From contig MKWE01000007.1 of the NCBI GenBank assembly GCA_001899585.1, positions 1-64,000 of the forward strand: 64,000 nt of DNA, given 5' to 3'. Origin of the DNA: Rhodospirillales bacterium 70-18. Lineage in GTDB: Bacteria; Pseudomonadota; Alphaproteobacteria; Acetobacterales; Acetobacteraceae. The translations under genes were made by a program, and so were the position numbers. Below, piece after piece: positions 50,602-60,966 of the stretch (position 1 is its first letter; every line of letters begins with the position of its first letter). The notes beneath the pieces were generated by a model, which was not told the DNA's origin, ran no database searches, and was given only the letters and a program-made list of their open reading frames with translations.

Positions 50602-51356
50602 GCGAGATCGCGACCGAGGACCTGCCCCGCGTGGTGCCGCTGCAAGGCGGCTCCAACCTGCGCGACCTGGGCGGCTGGCAAACCGCCGGCGGCGGGCGCG
50701 TGCGCTTCGGGCAGGTCTACCGCTCGGCGGCGCTGCACGCGCTGACCGAGGCCGACCTGGCCACGCTGGCCGACCTGGGCGTGCGCGACATCTGCGATTT
50801 CCGCGGCGAGGGCGAACGCGCCAAATGGCCGTCCCGCGTGCCGGCCGGCGCGCGGGTGCACGAGTTGGCGATCGCACCCACCATCGGCGCCTCGCTGCGC
50901 GACCTGGTGGCCAACCGCTCGGCCACCGCGCAGGACGTGATGGAGGTGATGCAGCTCGCCTACGGCGCCTATGCGACCGACTGGCACCACCGCTACCGCA
51001 CCATGTTCGACCTGCTGCTGGCCGACGAGGCGGGCGCGCTGCTGTTCCACTGCACCGCCGGCAAGGACCGCACCGGCTTCGCGGCCGCGCTGGTCCTGTC
51101 CGCGCTGGGCGTACCGGAGGAGGCGATCCGCGCCGATTACATGGCCACCAACCGGCTCTGGCGCGGCGATTCAGAACTGGCCGCCAGCCTGCCGCCGGCG
51201 GTGGGGGCCACGCTGCTGCGCGTCCACCCGGAATTCCTCACCGCCGCCTTCGACGCGGTGCACAAGGCACACGGCTCAATGGATGCCTACCTGCAGGACC
51301 GCATCGGGCTGGATACGCCCCGGCGGGCCAAGTTGCGGGCGCGGATGGTGGAATAG
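50598..51356 (+). CDS. Tyrosine-protein phosphatase family protein
   Basis: The product is 252 aa from GTG 50598. The P-loop HCTAGKDRTGFAAAL carries the catalytic Cys and Arg. NLRDLGGWQTAGG and FRSAA-type N-terminal blocks (seen as VYRSAALHALTEADLATL) and the general-acid region are typical of bacterial lipid- or tyrosine-phosphatases (PTP family, COG2365). Secretion is not indicated. Coupled to an MBL-fold hydrolase upstream. Confidence 0.88.
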   Translation: MSEIATEDLPRVVPLQGGSNLRDLGGWQTAGGGRVRFGQVYRSAALHALTEADLATLADLGVRDICDFRGEGERAKWPSRVPAGARVHELAIAPTIGASLRDLVANRSATAQDVMEVMQLAYGAYATDWHHRYRTMFDLLLADEAGALLFHCTAGKDRTGFAAALVLSALGVPEEAIRADYMATNRLWRGDSELAASLPPAVGATLLRVHPEFLTAAFDAVHKAHGSMDAYLQDRIGLDTPRRAKLRARMVE

Positions 51357-51445
51357 GAAGGAAGGTTTTACAAAGAGGCGGTGAGGCAAAGAGAAGCATA
51401 TACAAAATCCCTTCTCTCCGCCTCACCGCCTACTTGTGAATCTTC
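51357..51445. repeat. Extragenic palindrome, family D, copy 1
   Basis: AGGCGGTGAGGC (near 51376) and GCCTCACCGCCT (near 51420) are perfect 12-nt complements. Flanking sequences GGAAGGTTTTACAAAG and CTTGTGAATCTTCTTCC extend the imperfect inverted repeat to about 30 nt per arm. It lies between convergent genes and may act as a bidirectional barrier. Related copies are at 56118-56212 and 59003-59040. Confidence 0.75.
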
Positions 51446-51449
51446 TTCC

Positions 51450-53132
51450 CTACCCGCCCACATCCCCCAGCAACTCCGCCAGATCGGCGCCATCCGCGTC
51501 ATCGGCCTCCAGCGGATCGCGCGGCAGCACGCGGTGGCGCAGCACCAGCCGGGCCAGCCGCAGGCGCGCGGGATCGCCGATCCGCTCGGCCTCCCACGCC
51601 ATCGCGGCCGCCGAGGTGACGTGGTACAGCGCTGAGGCCGCCTGCCGGGTCAGGGCCGGCTCGGCGCTTGCGGCTTCGGCCAGCGCGACCGCGCGCTGCA
51701 TCGCCGGCCATGCCTCAGGCAAACCAGGCGCTTGGCACAGGTTCTTCACATGCGCTGCGAGCGCATCCAAGCTGCCCTCGCGGCCGGCGGCGCGCAGCAC
51801 GTCCAGCGCCACGATGTTGCTGGTGCCTTCCCAGATCGAGCCGAGATGGGCGTCGCGCAGCAGCCGGGCGTCGGAGAACTCCTCAATATAGCCGCAGCCG
51901 CCGCGCACTTCCATTGCATCGCCAGTCACTTGGCGGGCGTCGCGACAGGCGCGGAACTTGATGAGCGGGGTCAGGATGCGCAGCAGGGCATAGGCCCCCG
52001 CCTCCCCGGCATCGGCGCGGCGCAGGGTTTCGGCGGTCTGGAACATCATGGTCCGGGCCTGTTCGGCGCGAATCAGCATCTTGGCCAGTTGCCGGCGCAT
52101 CAACGGCAGTTCCACCAGCCGGCGGCCGAAGGCGGTGCGGCGATGGGCGATGTACAGCGCCTCGGTGACCGCCCGACGCATCAGGCCGGCGGCACGTACC
52201 CCATTGGAAAGACGGGAATTATTGATCATGTCGGCCATCTGCCGGAAGCCCGCGCCAAGGTCGCCCACCGGCCAGGCCAACGCGCCCTCCAGCCGGATTT
52301 CGCCGGACGCCATGGAGCGCGTGCCGAGCTTGTCCTTCAGCCGCAGGATCCGGTAGGCGTTGGCGGTGCCGTCCGGCAGCAGGCGCGGCAGAAGAAACAG
52401 CCCTACGCCCTTGATTCCAGGCGGCGCGCCCTCCGGCCGGGCCAGCACCATCGCCAGCCCCGCATCAGGATTGGAGCAGAACCATTTGTCACCATTGAGT
52501 TTCCACATCCCGTCCGGGCCGGGCGCGGCGCGCACGTCGGTGGCGCCGACATCCGAGCCGGCGCCCTGTTCGGTCATGAACATCGCGCCCTGGCACAGTT
52601 CGTCCATGTCCTGGCTGGTCAGCGCCGGCAAGTAGCGGGCGACCAGGGCCGGGTCGCCGTATTTGCGCAAGGTGCGGGTGAGGCTGTCGGTCATGCTGAC
52701 CGGGCACATCAGGCCGAATTCGGCCTGCACAAAAAGATATGTAATCAGATACTTGGCGAGCGGCGGCATCGGCGCGTCCCAGCCCAGCACGCCGGCGCGG
52801 TGCGACAGCGCGGCGAGGCCGAATTCGCCGAAGGCCAGCCGCTCCATCTCCTGATAGGCGGGATGCTTCTCGATCCGCTGCGCATCGGCGCCGGTGCGGC
52901 TGCGGTGGTGCAGCACCGGCGGGTTGCGGTCGGCGGTGCCGGCAAGCTCGTCCAAGGTGCCGCCGGCGAGCCCGCCGAGGCGATCGAGGTGCCGGGAAAG
53001 GTGGGAAAACAGCCCGGAAGGGAGGTAAAAGCCGGCCAATTTCGCCAAAACAGGGTCCGACCGCCACAGATTCAGGCCCTGGGAATCGGGTACCGCGGCG
53101 GCGCCCGAGGGGGTGGTGGGACGGATATGCAT
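51450..53132 (-). CDS. AidB-like acyl-CoA dehydrogenase
   Basis: The product is 560 aa, longer than standard acyl-CoA dehydrogenases because of N- and C-terminal domains. Features: MTEQGAGSDVGATDVRA (FAD site), KDKLGTRSMASGEIRLEG, YIAHRRTAFGRRLVELPLMRRQLA, and GGCGYIEEFSDARLLRDAHLGSIWEGTSNI. This matches the AidB branch, flavoproteins linked to alkylation response or to fatty-acid oxidation. The actual substrate is unknown. It lies 14 nt downstream of the phosphotransferase gene and may be cotranscribed. Confidence 0.86.
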   Translation of the reverse strand: MHIRPTTPSGAAAVPDSQGLNLWRSDPVLAKLAGFYLPSGLFSHLSRHLDRLGGLAGGTLDELAGTADRNPPVLHHRSRTGADAQRIEKHPAYQEMERLAFGEFGLAALSHRAGVLGWDAPMPPLAKYLITYLFVQAEFGLMCPVSMTDSLTRTLRKYGDPALVARYLPALTSQDMDELCQGAMFMTEQGAGSDVGATDVRAAPGPDGMWKLNGDKWFCSNPDAGLAMVLARPEGAPPGIKGVGLFLLPRLLPDGTANAYRILRLKDKLGTRSMASGEIRLEGALAWPVGDLGAGFRQMADMINNSRLSNGVRAAGLMRRAVTEALYIAHRRTAFGRRLVELPLMRRQLAKMLIRAEQARTMMFQTAETLRRADAGEAGAYALLRILTPLIKFRACRDARQVTGDAMEVRGGCGYIEEFSDARLLRDAHLGSIWEGTSNIVALDVLRAAGREGSLDALAAHVKNLCQAPGLPEAWPAMQRAVALAEAASAEPALTRQAASALYHVTSAAAMAWEAERIGDPARLRLARLVLRHRVLPRDPLEADDADGADLAELLGDVGG

Positions 53133-53146
53133 GGCAAATTCTCCGG

Positions 53147-54247
53147 TTAGTTATGAGACATAACTATCGCCTTGTCGATCAGCGCCGCCACCCGTCCGCC
53201 GAAGCTGGCGAAGCGGTGGTCGGTGGTCTGGCCGCGCAGGTAGCGGATGTAGATCTGCTGGATGATGACCGCCAGCTTGAAGGCGGTGAACACCTGGTAC
53301 CAGCGGATGGCGGACACATCCAGCCCGCTCGCCGCCCCGTAGCGGGCGATCGCCTCGGCGCGGCTGGGGAAGCCGGGGTACCAGGTCGGCATGGCCGCCG
53401 CAGCGATCCAGGGCTGCGGGTCGCCGGGTTCGGCCCAGTAGTTGAGCAGGTAGCCGAGATCCAGCAGCGGGTCGCCGCGCGCGCACATGTCCCAGTCCAG
53501 CACCGCCGTGGGGGTGGCCGGGTCGTCCGGGTCCAGCAGCAGATTGTCCAGCTTCCAGTCGTTGTGCACGATGCCGCCGCCCTGGGGCGCGAGCAGGCCG
53601 GCGCGCAGCCAGTCCAGCAGCGGTTTGGTTTGCGGGTAGGGCCTGTCCAGCGCCGCGTCCCAGCGTTTCGCCCAGCCTTCGAACTGGCGCTGCACGAAGC
53701 CTTCCGGGCGGCCGAGGTCGGACAGGCCGACCGCCGCCGGGTCCACCTTGTGCAGTTCCGCCAGCCGGTCGATCAGCATCTCGCCGATGCGGCGGTTGAG
53801 TTCGGGGCGGCCCCGGTAGCGCTCCGGCATGTCGAGCAGGATGTTGGTGCCGCGCCGGCGCTCGGTGACCACGAAGATTGCGCCGATCAGGCTTTCGTCC
53901 TCGCACAGCACCAGGCTGCGCGGGGCCAGCGGGAAGGCTTCGTGCAGGCGGCTCAGCACGCGGTGCTCGCGCCGCATGTCGTGCGCGCCGGGCGGGATGG
54001 GGCCGAGCGGCGGGCGGCGGAGGATGTATTCCGCACCCGTGCCCTCCGCGCCGAAGCGCAGCAGGTAGGTGAGGTTGGCGTGGCCGCCGGCGAAGCGGAA
54101 GGTGCTGAGCGGCCCCTCCGCGGCGGGCAGGGCGGCGCGCAGATAGGGGTCCAGGCGGGCGAGGTCCAGCACCTCCTCCGACGGCGGGGCCACCAGGGCG
54201 GCGCCGTCCTCGGCATGCTCGTCGGCGGCGGCGCGTTCAGGCGTCAT
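53147..54247 (-). CDS. Phosphotransferase (APH/ACAD10-11-like kinase)
   Basis: The product is 366 aa from ATG 54245-54247. The aminoglycoside-phosphotransferase/choline-kinase fold is recognised by GGHANLTYLLRF, EYILRRPP, the catalytic loop IVHNDWKLDNLLLD, and the metal-binding VLDWDMCARGDPLLDLGYL. In mammals a homologous kinase is fused to an acyl-CoA dehydrogenase (ACAD10/11) that removes 4-hydroxyl groups. Here the kinase is a separate gene flanked by two acyl-CoA dehydrogenases. It would then phosphorylate a hydroxyacyl-CoA; antibiotic resistance is less likely. Confidence 0.85.
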   Translation of the reverse strand: MTPERAAADEHAEDGAALVAPPSEEVLDLARLDPYLRAALPAAEGPLSTFRFAGGHANLTYLLRFGAEGTGAEYILRRPPLGPIPPGAHDMRREHRVLSRLHEAFPLAPRSLVLCEDESLIGAIFVVTERRRGTNILLDMPERYRGRPELNRRIGEMLIDRLAELHKVDPAAVGLSDLGRPEGFVQRQFEGWAKRWDAALDRPYPQTKPLLDWLRAGLLAPQGGGIVHNDWKLDNLLLDPDDPATPTAVLDWDMCARGDPLLDLGYLLNYWAEPGDPQPWIAAAAMPTWYPGFPSRAEAIARYGAASGLDVSAIRWYQVFTAFKLAVIIQQIYIRYLRGQTTDHRFASFGGRVAALIDKAIVMSHN

Positions 54248-54423
54248 GGGCGACCTCCGCGCGATGAAGCCGGGCTGTCCGGCGGCTGAAACCCTGTCCA
54301 CCGATGGCCGCGGCGGTTGATCCGGGTGGGCGCCTTGCCCAGGTGCCGGATCGCCGGGCGGCGGCGGCCGGGGCCCGGCGCGGGGAGTGGGGCGCCGGCC
54401 GCGCAACCGTTGGGAGAGACCGC

Positions 54424-54687
54424 ATGACCATGCACCGCATCCTGCCGCTTGCCGCCTGCCTGCTGGCGCTCGGGGTGGCGCCGGCCTTCGCCGCCGCGCC
54501 GGCGCAGACCGAGCGCGGCTCGGCACGATATACCGATGCGCTGAACGCCTTCATGGCGCATGGCTGGCACGCCGTCAGCCATATGCGCCAGAAAGGCGGC
54601 ATGATCGTCGCCACCGGAGTGAACGCACGGGACCAGGTGCGCGGCATCACCTTCGATCCGGGGAGCGACAGCGTTCATGCGAGCTGA
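54424..54687 (+). CDS. Small exported protein of unknown function
   Basis: The product is 87 aa from ATG 54424, with GGGAGAGA upstream. A clear signal peptide (ILPLAACLLALGVAPAFAAA) leaves a mature protein of about 60 residues. No motif is recognised; YTDALNAFMAHGWHAVSHMRQKG suggests a small helical domain. It is encoded divergently from the phosphotransferase and followed by an AT-rich palindrome. Confidence 0.65.
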   Translation: MTMHRILPLAACLLALGVAPAFAAAPAQTERGSARYTDALNAFMAHGWHAVSHMRQKGGMIVATGVNARDQVRGITFDPGSDSVHAS

Positions 54688-54691
54688 CCAG

Positions 54692-54830
54692 TAGAAAGGA
54701 AGGAAGGGTTCCTTTTTGGAAAAAAGAACCAAAAAACTTTTATTCGCTGGAGACCCGGCAGCGACTGGGGGACTCCAGCGAACAAAGTTTTTTTGCTTCT
54801 TTTTGTTCACAAAAAGAAGACCTTCCTTCC

Positions 54831-54832
<2 letters not shown>
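54692..54832. repeat. AT-rich extragenic palindrome, family C, copy 1
   Basis: A long imperfect inverted repeat. Its core arms are ATTCGCTGGAG (near 54749) and CTCCAGCGAAC (near 54773). Outer arms GGAAGGAAGG...AAAAAACTTT and AAAGTTTTTTT...CCTTCCTTCC extend to about 60 nt each side. It has A- and T-runs unlike the GC-rich genes and sits between convergent stop codons, so it probably terminates transcription both ways. Homologous copies are at 57508-57650 and, in part, 59058-59112. Confidence 0.8.
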
Positions 54833-56045
<1,213 letters not shown>

Positions 56046-56117
56046 GGCGATTCCTCCGCGTGGCCGTGCGGCGACAATGGCGCAGGCGGGGGGTGCTGGG
56101 AAGCCGGGGGCGGATGG

Positions 56118-56212
56118 AGAGAAGGTTCACATGGAGGCGGAGAGAAGGCCGGCGGAGTTGGCGCGAATCTACGCTTCTCATCGCCTCTCCGCCTCTTTGT
56201 GACCTTTCCTTG
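56118..56212. repeat. Extragenic palindrome, family D, copy 2
   Basis: GAAGGTTCACATGGAGGCGGAGAG (first half, near 56120) mirrors CTCTCCGCCTCTTTGTGACCTTTC (near 56190). The arms are about 24 nt with few mismatches, and the spacer is ~50 nt. It lies upstream of the acyl-CoA dehydrogenase and just after the stop of the binding-protein gene. Confidence 0.75.
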
Positions 56213-56219
56213 GCTGGCG

Positions 56220-57449
56220 TCAGGCCTTGACGAGCGCGCAGCCGCCTTCGTTCAGGGGGCGGTAGGCGTCTTCGCCGGGGGTGGTGGCGACGACTTTCAG
56301 AAGGTCCCAGCCGCCCTTGCTTTCGGAGGGTTTCTTGGCCTCCAGCAGGTAGGCGGGGTGCAGGGCGCGGCCGTCGATGCGGACGCTGCCCTTGCCGAAG
56401 GCGTCGTCGTCGGTGGGCAGGGCCTTCATGCCGGCAACCGCCGCGGCGCCGCTGGCCTTGGCGGCGGCGACGCCCACCGCCTTCACCGCCTTCAGGTAGT
56501 GGGTGACCACGCCGTAGACCCCCATGTTGACCATGTTGAGCATCTGCGACGGCTTGGTGAGGTGCGGGCGGATGCGGCTGGTGACGGCGCGGGTGCGATC
56601 GTTGAGGTCCCAGTAGAAGGATTCGGTGAACAGCAGCCCCTGCGCGGTTTCCAGCCCCATGGCGTGGACGCCGTTGATGGAGGTGAGCAGGGCGGCCAGC
56701 CGCATGGTCTTGTTGAGGCCGAATTCGGCGGCCTGCTTGATGCAGGTGACGGTGTCGCCGCCGGCCATCGCCAGGCCCAGCACCTTGGCGCCGGAGGCCT
56801 GGGCCTGCACCAGGTAGGAGGAGAAATCGGTGGTGTCCGGGAAGGGGTAGTCGCGGTGGCCGAGCACCTTGCCGCCGGCCTGCTGCACCAGGCGGGTGGT
56901 TTCGTCGTCGAGCTGCTTGCCGAACACGTAGTCGGCGGTGATGAAATACCAGCTGTCGCCGCCGGCCTTGACCATGGCGCCGCCGGTGGAGCGGGCCAGC
57001 ATGTAGACATCGTAGGTCCATTGCACCGTGTTGGGGGTGCATTGCTTGCCGGTGAGGTCGGTGGTGCCGGGGCCGGAGGCGATGAAGACCTTGTTCTTTT
57101 CTTTGCAGACGGTGCTGACCGCCAGCGCCACCGAGGAGGTGGGCACGTCGGCGATGGCGTCCACGCCGCCCTGGTCGAACCAGGAACGGGCGATGGTGGC
57201 GCCGATGTCCGGCTTGTTCTGGTGGTCGCCGGCGATTATTTCGACATCGAAGCCCAGGTCGCCCAGGTCGGCCACTGCCTGCTTGGCGCAGATGACGCTG
57301 GTGGGGCCGGCATCGTCGGCATAGGGGCCGGACATGTCGTTGAGCACGCCGATGCGGATTTTCGGCCGCTGGGCGCGGGCGGGGCGCAGCGGCAGGACCG
57401 CGGCGGCAAGCGACGCGGAGCCGAGCAAGGTGCGGCGGGACAAGGTCAT
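56220..57449 (-). CDS. Periplasmic substrate-binding protein of branched-chain amino-acid ABC type
   Basis: The product is 409 aa from ATG 57447-57449, with AGGAGG just upstream. The signal contains twin arginines (MTLSRRTLLGSASLAAAVL), suggesting Tat or Sec export. The binding-protein fold starts with KIRIGVLNDMSGPYADDAG and includes IAGDHQNKPDIGATIARSW, DVPTSSVALAVS and FITADYVFGKQLDDE. It matches the Leu/Ile/Val-type family (Peripl_BP_6) often used for aromatic acids and other organic acids. No permease or ATPase genes are adjacent, so it is an orphan here. Confidence 0.88.
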   Translation of the reverse strand: MTLSRRTLLGSASLAAAVLPLRPARAQRPKIRIGVLNDMSGPYADDAGPTSVICAKQAVADLGDLGFDVEIIAGDHQNKPDIGATIARSWFDQGGVDAIADVPTSSVALAVSTVCKEKNKVFIASGPGTTDLTGKQCTPNTVQWTYDVYMLARSTGGAMVKAGGDSWYFITADYVFGKQLDDETTRLVQQAGGKVLGHRDYPFPDTTDFSSYLVQAQASGAKVLGLAMAGGDTVTCIKQAAEFGLNKTMRLAALLTSINGVHAMGLETAQGLLFTESFYWDLNDRTRAVTSRIRPHLTKPSQMLNMVNMGVYGVVTHYLKAVKAVGVAAAKASGAAAVAGMKALPTDDDAFGKGSVRIDGRALHPAYLLEAKKPSESKGGWDLLKVVATTPGEDAYRPLNEGGCALVKA

Positions 57450-57507
57450 GGCAGGTTCCTCCTGGTGCGGCTCGTGCTGGCCGCTTGGTTGCCGTGGGCG
57501 GAGCGTA

Positions 57508-57650
57508 GCTTGGGAAGGAAGAGAGGGTCTTCTTTTTGTGAACAAAATGAAGCAAAAAAACTTCGTTCGTTGAAGACCCGGCGCGGGTGCGGGGACTCCA
57601 GCGAATAAAAGTTTTTTGGTTCTTTTTTCAATAAAGAACGACTTGCTTCC
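57508..57650. repeat. AT-rich extragenic palindrome, family C, copy 2
   Basis: The same element as at 54692-54832 but in the opposite orientation: GGAAGGAAGAGAGGGTCTTC...AAAAAAACTTCGTTCG on the left and ACTCCAGCGAATAAAAGTTTTTTGG...CTTGCTTCCCC on the right. It separates the binding-protein gene from the convergently oriented 3' end of the sulfotransferase and may terminate its transcription. Confidence 0.8.
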
Positions 57651-57651
57651 C

Positions 57652-58275
57652 CTACCCCCTGGCGATGGCGCGAAACTCCTCGGTGGTATTGGTAAACGGA
57701 TAAGGCTCGGCCGGGACCGGCACCCCGAGGAAGCGGCACAGCGGCTCCCAGCCATCGGTGGGTTGCAGGACCAGCAGGCGGGCGGGCGGGATGGCGGCGC
57801 GGACCTCGGCCTCGCGCTTGTGGAAGGCGGCGAGCGCCACGTCCTTCTCGGCGATGCGGCCGCCGAAGACGTTCTGGTCGATGATCGTCTTGGTCATCGC
57901 GCGCATGCGCAGGCGGATGGGGTCGTCGGACGGCGGGCGGGTGGTGAGGGATTCCATGATGGTCTTGGAGAAGCTGGCCCACCATTGCTCCGCCGGGCGA
58001 GTGGTGTGGATGATCTTGGCCTCAGGGAAGGCGGCGGCGAGTTCGCGCCAGTAGTTGCAGGACGGCCAGTCCACAGCGGCGCGGAAGCCGGCGAAGACCG
58101 CGTGCCAGTCCACCGGCTTGCCCTCGGCGATGTCGCACCAGAAATCGACCTGGCCGGGGGTGGTGCGGACCTCGACCATGTGGTGGCAGGGGGCGAAGCC
58201 TAGCTGTTCGAGGGCGAGCTTGAGCGACTTGGTGCCGGTGCGGCCGAAGCCGGAACCGATGACGGAAAGGGGCAC
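57652..58275 (-). CDS. Sulfotransferase family protein
   Basis: The product is 207 aa from GTG 58273-58275, where the PAPS-binding loop GSGFGRTGTKSLKLALEQLG begins at once; upstream sequence lacks family character. The second conserved block FPEAKIIHTTRPAEQWWAS gives the 3'-phosphate-binding Arg and Ser. It is of the type found as single-domain proteins in many bacteria and eukaryotes (sulfotransfer_4-like). The acceptor is unknown. Confidence 0.82.
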   Translation of the reverse strand: MPLSVIGSGFGRTGTKSLKLALEQLGFAPCHHMVEVRTTPGQVDFWCDIAEGKPVDWHAVFAGFRAAVDWPSCNYWRELAAAFPEAKIIHTTRPAEQWWASFSKTIMESLTTRPPSDDPIRLRMRAMTKTIIDQNVFGGRIAEKDVALAAFHKREAEVRAAIPPARLLVLQPTDGWEPLCRFLGVPVPAEPYPFTNTTEEFRAIARG

Positions 58276-58358
58276 GGGGCGGGTCCTGTTGGCGGTGGCG
58301 GCGGGAAGCGTGGCATTTCCCGCCGCCTTTCGCCAGGGTGCGCCCCCCCGGGGGGTGG

Positions 58359-58949
58359 TCAGTCGAAGTCGCGGGCGAGTTCGGTGCGCACGGCGTCGGG
58401 CATGACGGCCATGTGGCTGTAGTTGGGGTGGCTGAGGCCGAGGGTGACGCGGCCCTGGCCGCCGCGGAAAGCGGCGATCTGCGCCGGGGTGAGGCGGAAA
58501 TGCACGAACTGGACGGAGGACGCCTTGCCCTCGGCGGTGGTGCGGTCCTGGTCCACCTCGGGGTCGGCCTTGATGGTCTCGCCGTCGATGTCGAGGAAGG
58601 CGGTCTCCTCGATGCCGCCCATGCGGTCGAGCATGCGCTTGCGGCGTTCGGGCTCGTCGATCTCGATCATGAAGGTGGCGGAAAGGTCGCTGCCTTGCGG
58701 GACCAGGGGGTTGTAGGCCTCCAGCTCGTCGGGGAGTTGGGCGGCGCCGCCACCCTCGATGTGCAGCATCTCCTGGATCTGGTGCCACATCGTCTCGAAG
58801 TTCTCGAAGTAGAAGGTGACGAAGGGGCCGACTTCCAGGCGGCGGTTGCGCTTCATGGCGCTCATCTTGCGGCGCCATTCGGCGCGCTGGGCGGCGTATT
58901 CGGCGGTGGGGAGGATGTCGGCTTCGGTGATGCTGTGTTTGTTGGCCAT
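58359..58949 (-). CDS. DUF3501 family protein
   Basis: The product is 196 aa. It matches the DUF3501 family: ITEADILPTAEYAAQRAEWRRKMSAMKRNRRLEVGP, then VTFYFENFETMWHQIQEMLHIEGG. No catalytic site is known. DUF3501 genes regularly follow rubrerythrin and an Fe-S oxidoreductase, as here (gene order on the minus strand: rubrerythrin, Fe-S protein, DUF3501). This suggests a shared peroxide or iron-sulfur stress function; the role is unknown. Confidence 0.85.
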   Translation of the reverse strand: MANKHSITEADILPTAEYAAQRAEWRRKMSAMKRNRRLEVGPFVTFYFENFETMWHQIQEMLHIEGGGAAQLPDELEAYNPLVPQGSDLSATFMIEIDEPERRKRMLDRMGGIEETAFLDIDGETIKADPEVDQDRTTAEGKASSVQFVHFRLTPAQIAAFRGGQGRVTLGLSHPNYSHMAVMPDAVRTELARDFD

Positions 58950-59002
58950 TTCGGCCTCCGTCGGTTGATCGGGCGGGACGTGCCGCGGGGTGACGAAGAA
59001 GA

Positions 59003-59112
59003 AGATTCACATGGAGGCGGGAAGACGGGGAGAAGAGAGAGAGTGCTCTACGAATACAGCCAGGCGGATAAAAGGTTTTTGCTTCTTTTTTTCAAAAAAG
59101 AAGGCCTTGCTC
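59003..59112. repeat. Hybrid extragenic element: family D left arm, family C right arm
   Basis: The left part (AAGATTCACATGGAGGCGGGAAG) is a family D arm. The right part (GGATAAAAGGTTTTTGCTTC...AAGAAGGCCTTG...CTTGCTTCCCC) is a family C arm. They lie together between the Fe-S gene stop and the DUF3501 start. This composite shows that the two repeat families recombine or share an origin. Confidence 0.65.
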
Positions 59113-60445
59113 AGCTTGCTTCCCCATAGGCCCGCGCGAGAAGCTGGATGGGGTGGGTGAGCAGTTCCGGCGCTTGCGCGCCGAATTTTTCGACGCCCTG
59201 GCGGATATGGACGCCGGCGAGCGGGCATTCGGAGGTGACGAAGCCTTTGCCGCCGTCGCGGACCTGACGGGCGACTGGGCGGCCGATCTTGAGGGCGGTG
59301 TCGAAATTATCGGTCTTGAAGCCCCAGGAGCCGCCATGGCCGGAGCAGCGCTCCACCACCTGCACGTCGGCCTCCGGCAGCAGGCGCAGCATGTCGGCGG
59401 CCTTCTGGCCCATGTTCTGGGCGCGGGAGTGGCAGGCGATATGCACGGTGACGCCGCCGGGGACCGGCTGCATGCCGGGGGCCAGCCCCTCCTTGCGGGC
59501 GATGTCCACGATGTATTCGCTGATGTCGTAGGTGGCCTTGGACAGGGCCTGGACCTCGGCGCTGTCGGGGACGATCAGCGGCCACTCGAATTTCAGCATC
59601 AGAGCGCAGGAGGGGACCAGGGCGATGACGTCGTAGCCCTGGTCGATCCAGGGTTTGAGAGCGGCGGCGACCTCGGCGGCATTGGCGGCAACGGCGGCGA
59701 GGTTGCCCTGTTCGAGCAGCGGCATGCCGCAGCATTTCGGGTAGACGACCTGCGACTGCACGCCGTTGCGGGCCAGCACGGCCTGGGTGGCGACGCCCAC
59801 CTGGGGGTCGTTGTAGTTCACGAAGCAGGTGGCGTAGAGGACCACCTTGCGGCCGAAGGCCGGGGCCTCGCGGTTGAGCGCGGGGGCGGCCAGGGCCTGC
59901 TGCTCGAAGGTGCGGTAGTGGAATTTCGGCAGCGCGGCCTGGGGGTGCATGCCGGCGGTCTTTTCCAGCAGCTTGCGCGGCAGGGTGTCGCCGGGGGTGT
60001 TGGCCCAGTTGACCAGGGGGGCGGCCAGGCCGGCGAGCTTGCCGTTGCGGTCGGTTTTGGCGAGTTGGGCGTCGACGGGGGCGAGTTCGCCGCGCTTGGC
60101 CTCGGCGGCGCGGTAGCGGAGCATCAGGTGGGGGAAATCGAGGTCGAAGCTGTGCGGCGGCACGTAGGGGCATTTGGTCAGGAAGCACATGTCGCACAGG
60201 GTGCAGGCATCGACCACCGGCTTGAAGCCCTTGCTGTCCACCGAATCGAGTTCCCCGGTGGGGGCGGCGTCGATCAGGTCGAACAGGCGGGGGAAGCTGT
60301 CGCACAGGTTGAAGCAGCGGCGGCAGCCGTGGCAGATGTCGAAGACGCGGCGGAGTTCGGCGTCGATCTTGGCGGGGTCGGTGAAATCGGGGTCCTGCCA
60401 CGCGATCGGGTGGCGCGTGGGTGCGTCGAGACTGCCTTCGCGCAT
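59111..60445 (-). CDS. Heterodisulfide-reductase-related Fe-S oxidoreductase
   Basis: The product is 444 aa. It binds two [4Fe-4S] clusters: [11 protein letters not shown] near residue 34 and [13 protein letters not shown] near residue 82. The C-terminal half holds cysteine-rich domains: one canonical CCG motif ([14 protein letters not shown]), and a second site that reads [13 protein letters not shown] instead of CCG, a variation usual in this subfamily. It resembles GlpC/LldE-like subunits without a dehydrogenase partner. It sits between rubrerythrin and DUF3501 and may pass electrons to rubrerythrin; that is inferred. Confidence 0.87.
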   Translation of the reverse strand: MREGSLDAPTRHPIAWQDPDFTDPAKIDAELRRVFDICHGCRRCFNLCDSFPRLFDLIDAAPTGELDSVDSKGFKPVVDACTLCDMCFLTKCPYVPPHSFDLDFPHLMLRYRAAEAKRGELAPVDAQLAKTDRNGKLAGLAAPLVNWANTPGDTLPRKLLEKTAGMHPQAALPKFHYRTFEQQALAAPALNREAPAFGRKVVLYATCFVNYNDPQVGVATQAVLARNGVQSQVVYPKCCGMPLLEQGNLAAVAANAAEVAAALKPWIDQGYDVIALVPSCALMLKFEWPLIVPDSAEVQALSKATYDISEYIVDIARKEGLAPGMQPVPGGVTVHIACHSRAQNMGQKAADMLRLLPEADVQVVERCSGHGGSWGFKTDNFDTALKIGRPVARQVRDGGKGFVTSECPLAGVHIRQGVEKFGAQAPELLTHPIQLLARAYGEAS

Positions 60446-60546
60446 GCGTCGATCTCCTGCCAGGGGGCGGTGGGCAAGGGGGCGGTGGGCGTGAAAACGG
60501 GGGCGGGACCGTGATCCCGCCCCCGCGTTCGGTCAGCCGGGTCGGG

Positions 60547-60966
60547 TCAGGCGAGGTCGTTCAGGGCGCGCTGGAAGCGGCCGGCGTGGCTGCGCTCGGC
60601 CTTGGCCAGGGTCTCGAACCAGTCGGCGATCTCGTCGAAGCCTTCCTCGCGGGCGCTGCGCGCCATGCCCGGATACATGTCGGTGTATTCGTGCGTCTCG
60701 CCGGCGACGGCGGCGGTGAGGTTGTCGGAGGTCTTGCCGATCGGCAGGCCGGTGGCCGGGTCGCCCACGGCTTCCAGGAACTCCAGGTGGCCGTGCGCGT
60801 GGCCGGTCTCGCCCTCGGCGGTGGAGCGGAAGACGGCGGCGACGTCGTTGTAGCCCTCGACGTCGGCCTTCTGGGCAAAATAGAGGTAGCGGCGGTTGGC
60901 CTGGGACTCGCCCGAGAAGGCTTCCTTCAGGTTCGCCTCGGTCTTGCTGCCCTTGAGTGCTGTCAT
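60547..60966 (-). CDS. Rubrerythrin-family di-iron protein (no rubredoxin domain)
   Basis: The product is 139 aa. Ferritin-like four-helix bundle with di-iron ligands: [41 protein letters not shown] and [19 protein letters not shown], then [12 protein letters not shown]. The E...ExxH...E...ExxH pattern is complete. The C-terminal rubredoxin centre of classical rubrerythrin is missing, as in sulerythrin-type proteins. It likely reduces hydrogen peroxide, fed by another electron donor such as the adjacent Fe-S protein. The minus-strand start is ATG 60964-60966. Confidence 0.9.
   Translation of the reverse strand: MTALKGSKTEANLKEAFSGESQANRRYLYFAQKADVEGYNDVAAVFRSTAEGETGHAHGHLEFLEAVGDPATGLPIGKTSDNLTAAVAGETHEYTDMYPGMARSAREEGFDEIADWFETLAKAERSHAGRFQRALNDLA

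Noticed and set aside
53147-54247. Aminoglycoside resistance gene
   Set aside because: The kinase fold is shared, but the context of acyl-CoA dehydrogenases and the ACAD10/11-like sequence favour a metabolic role.
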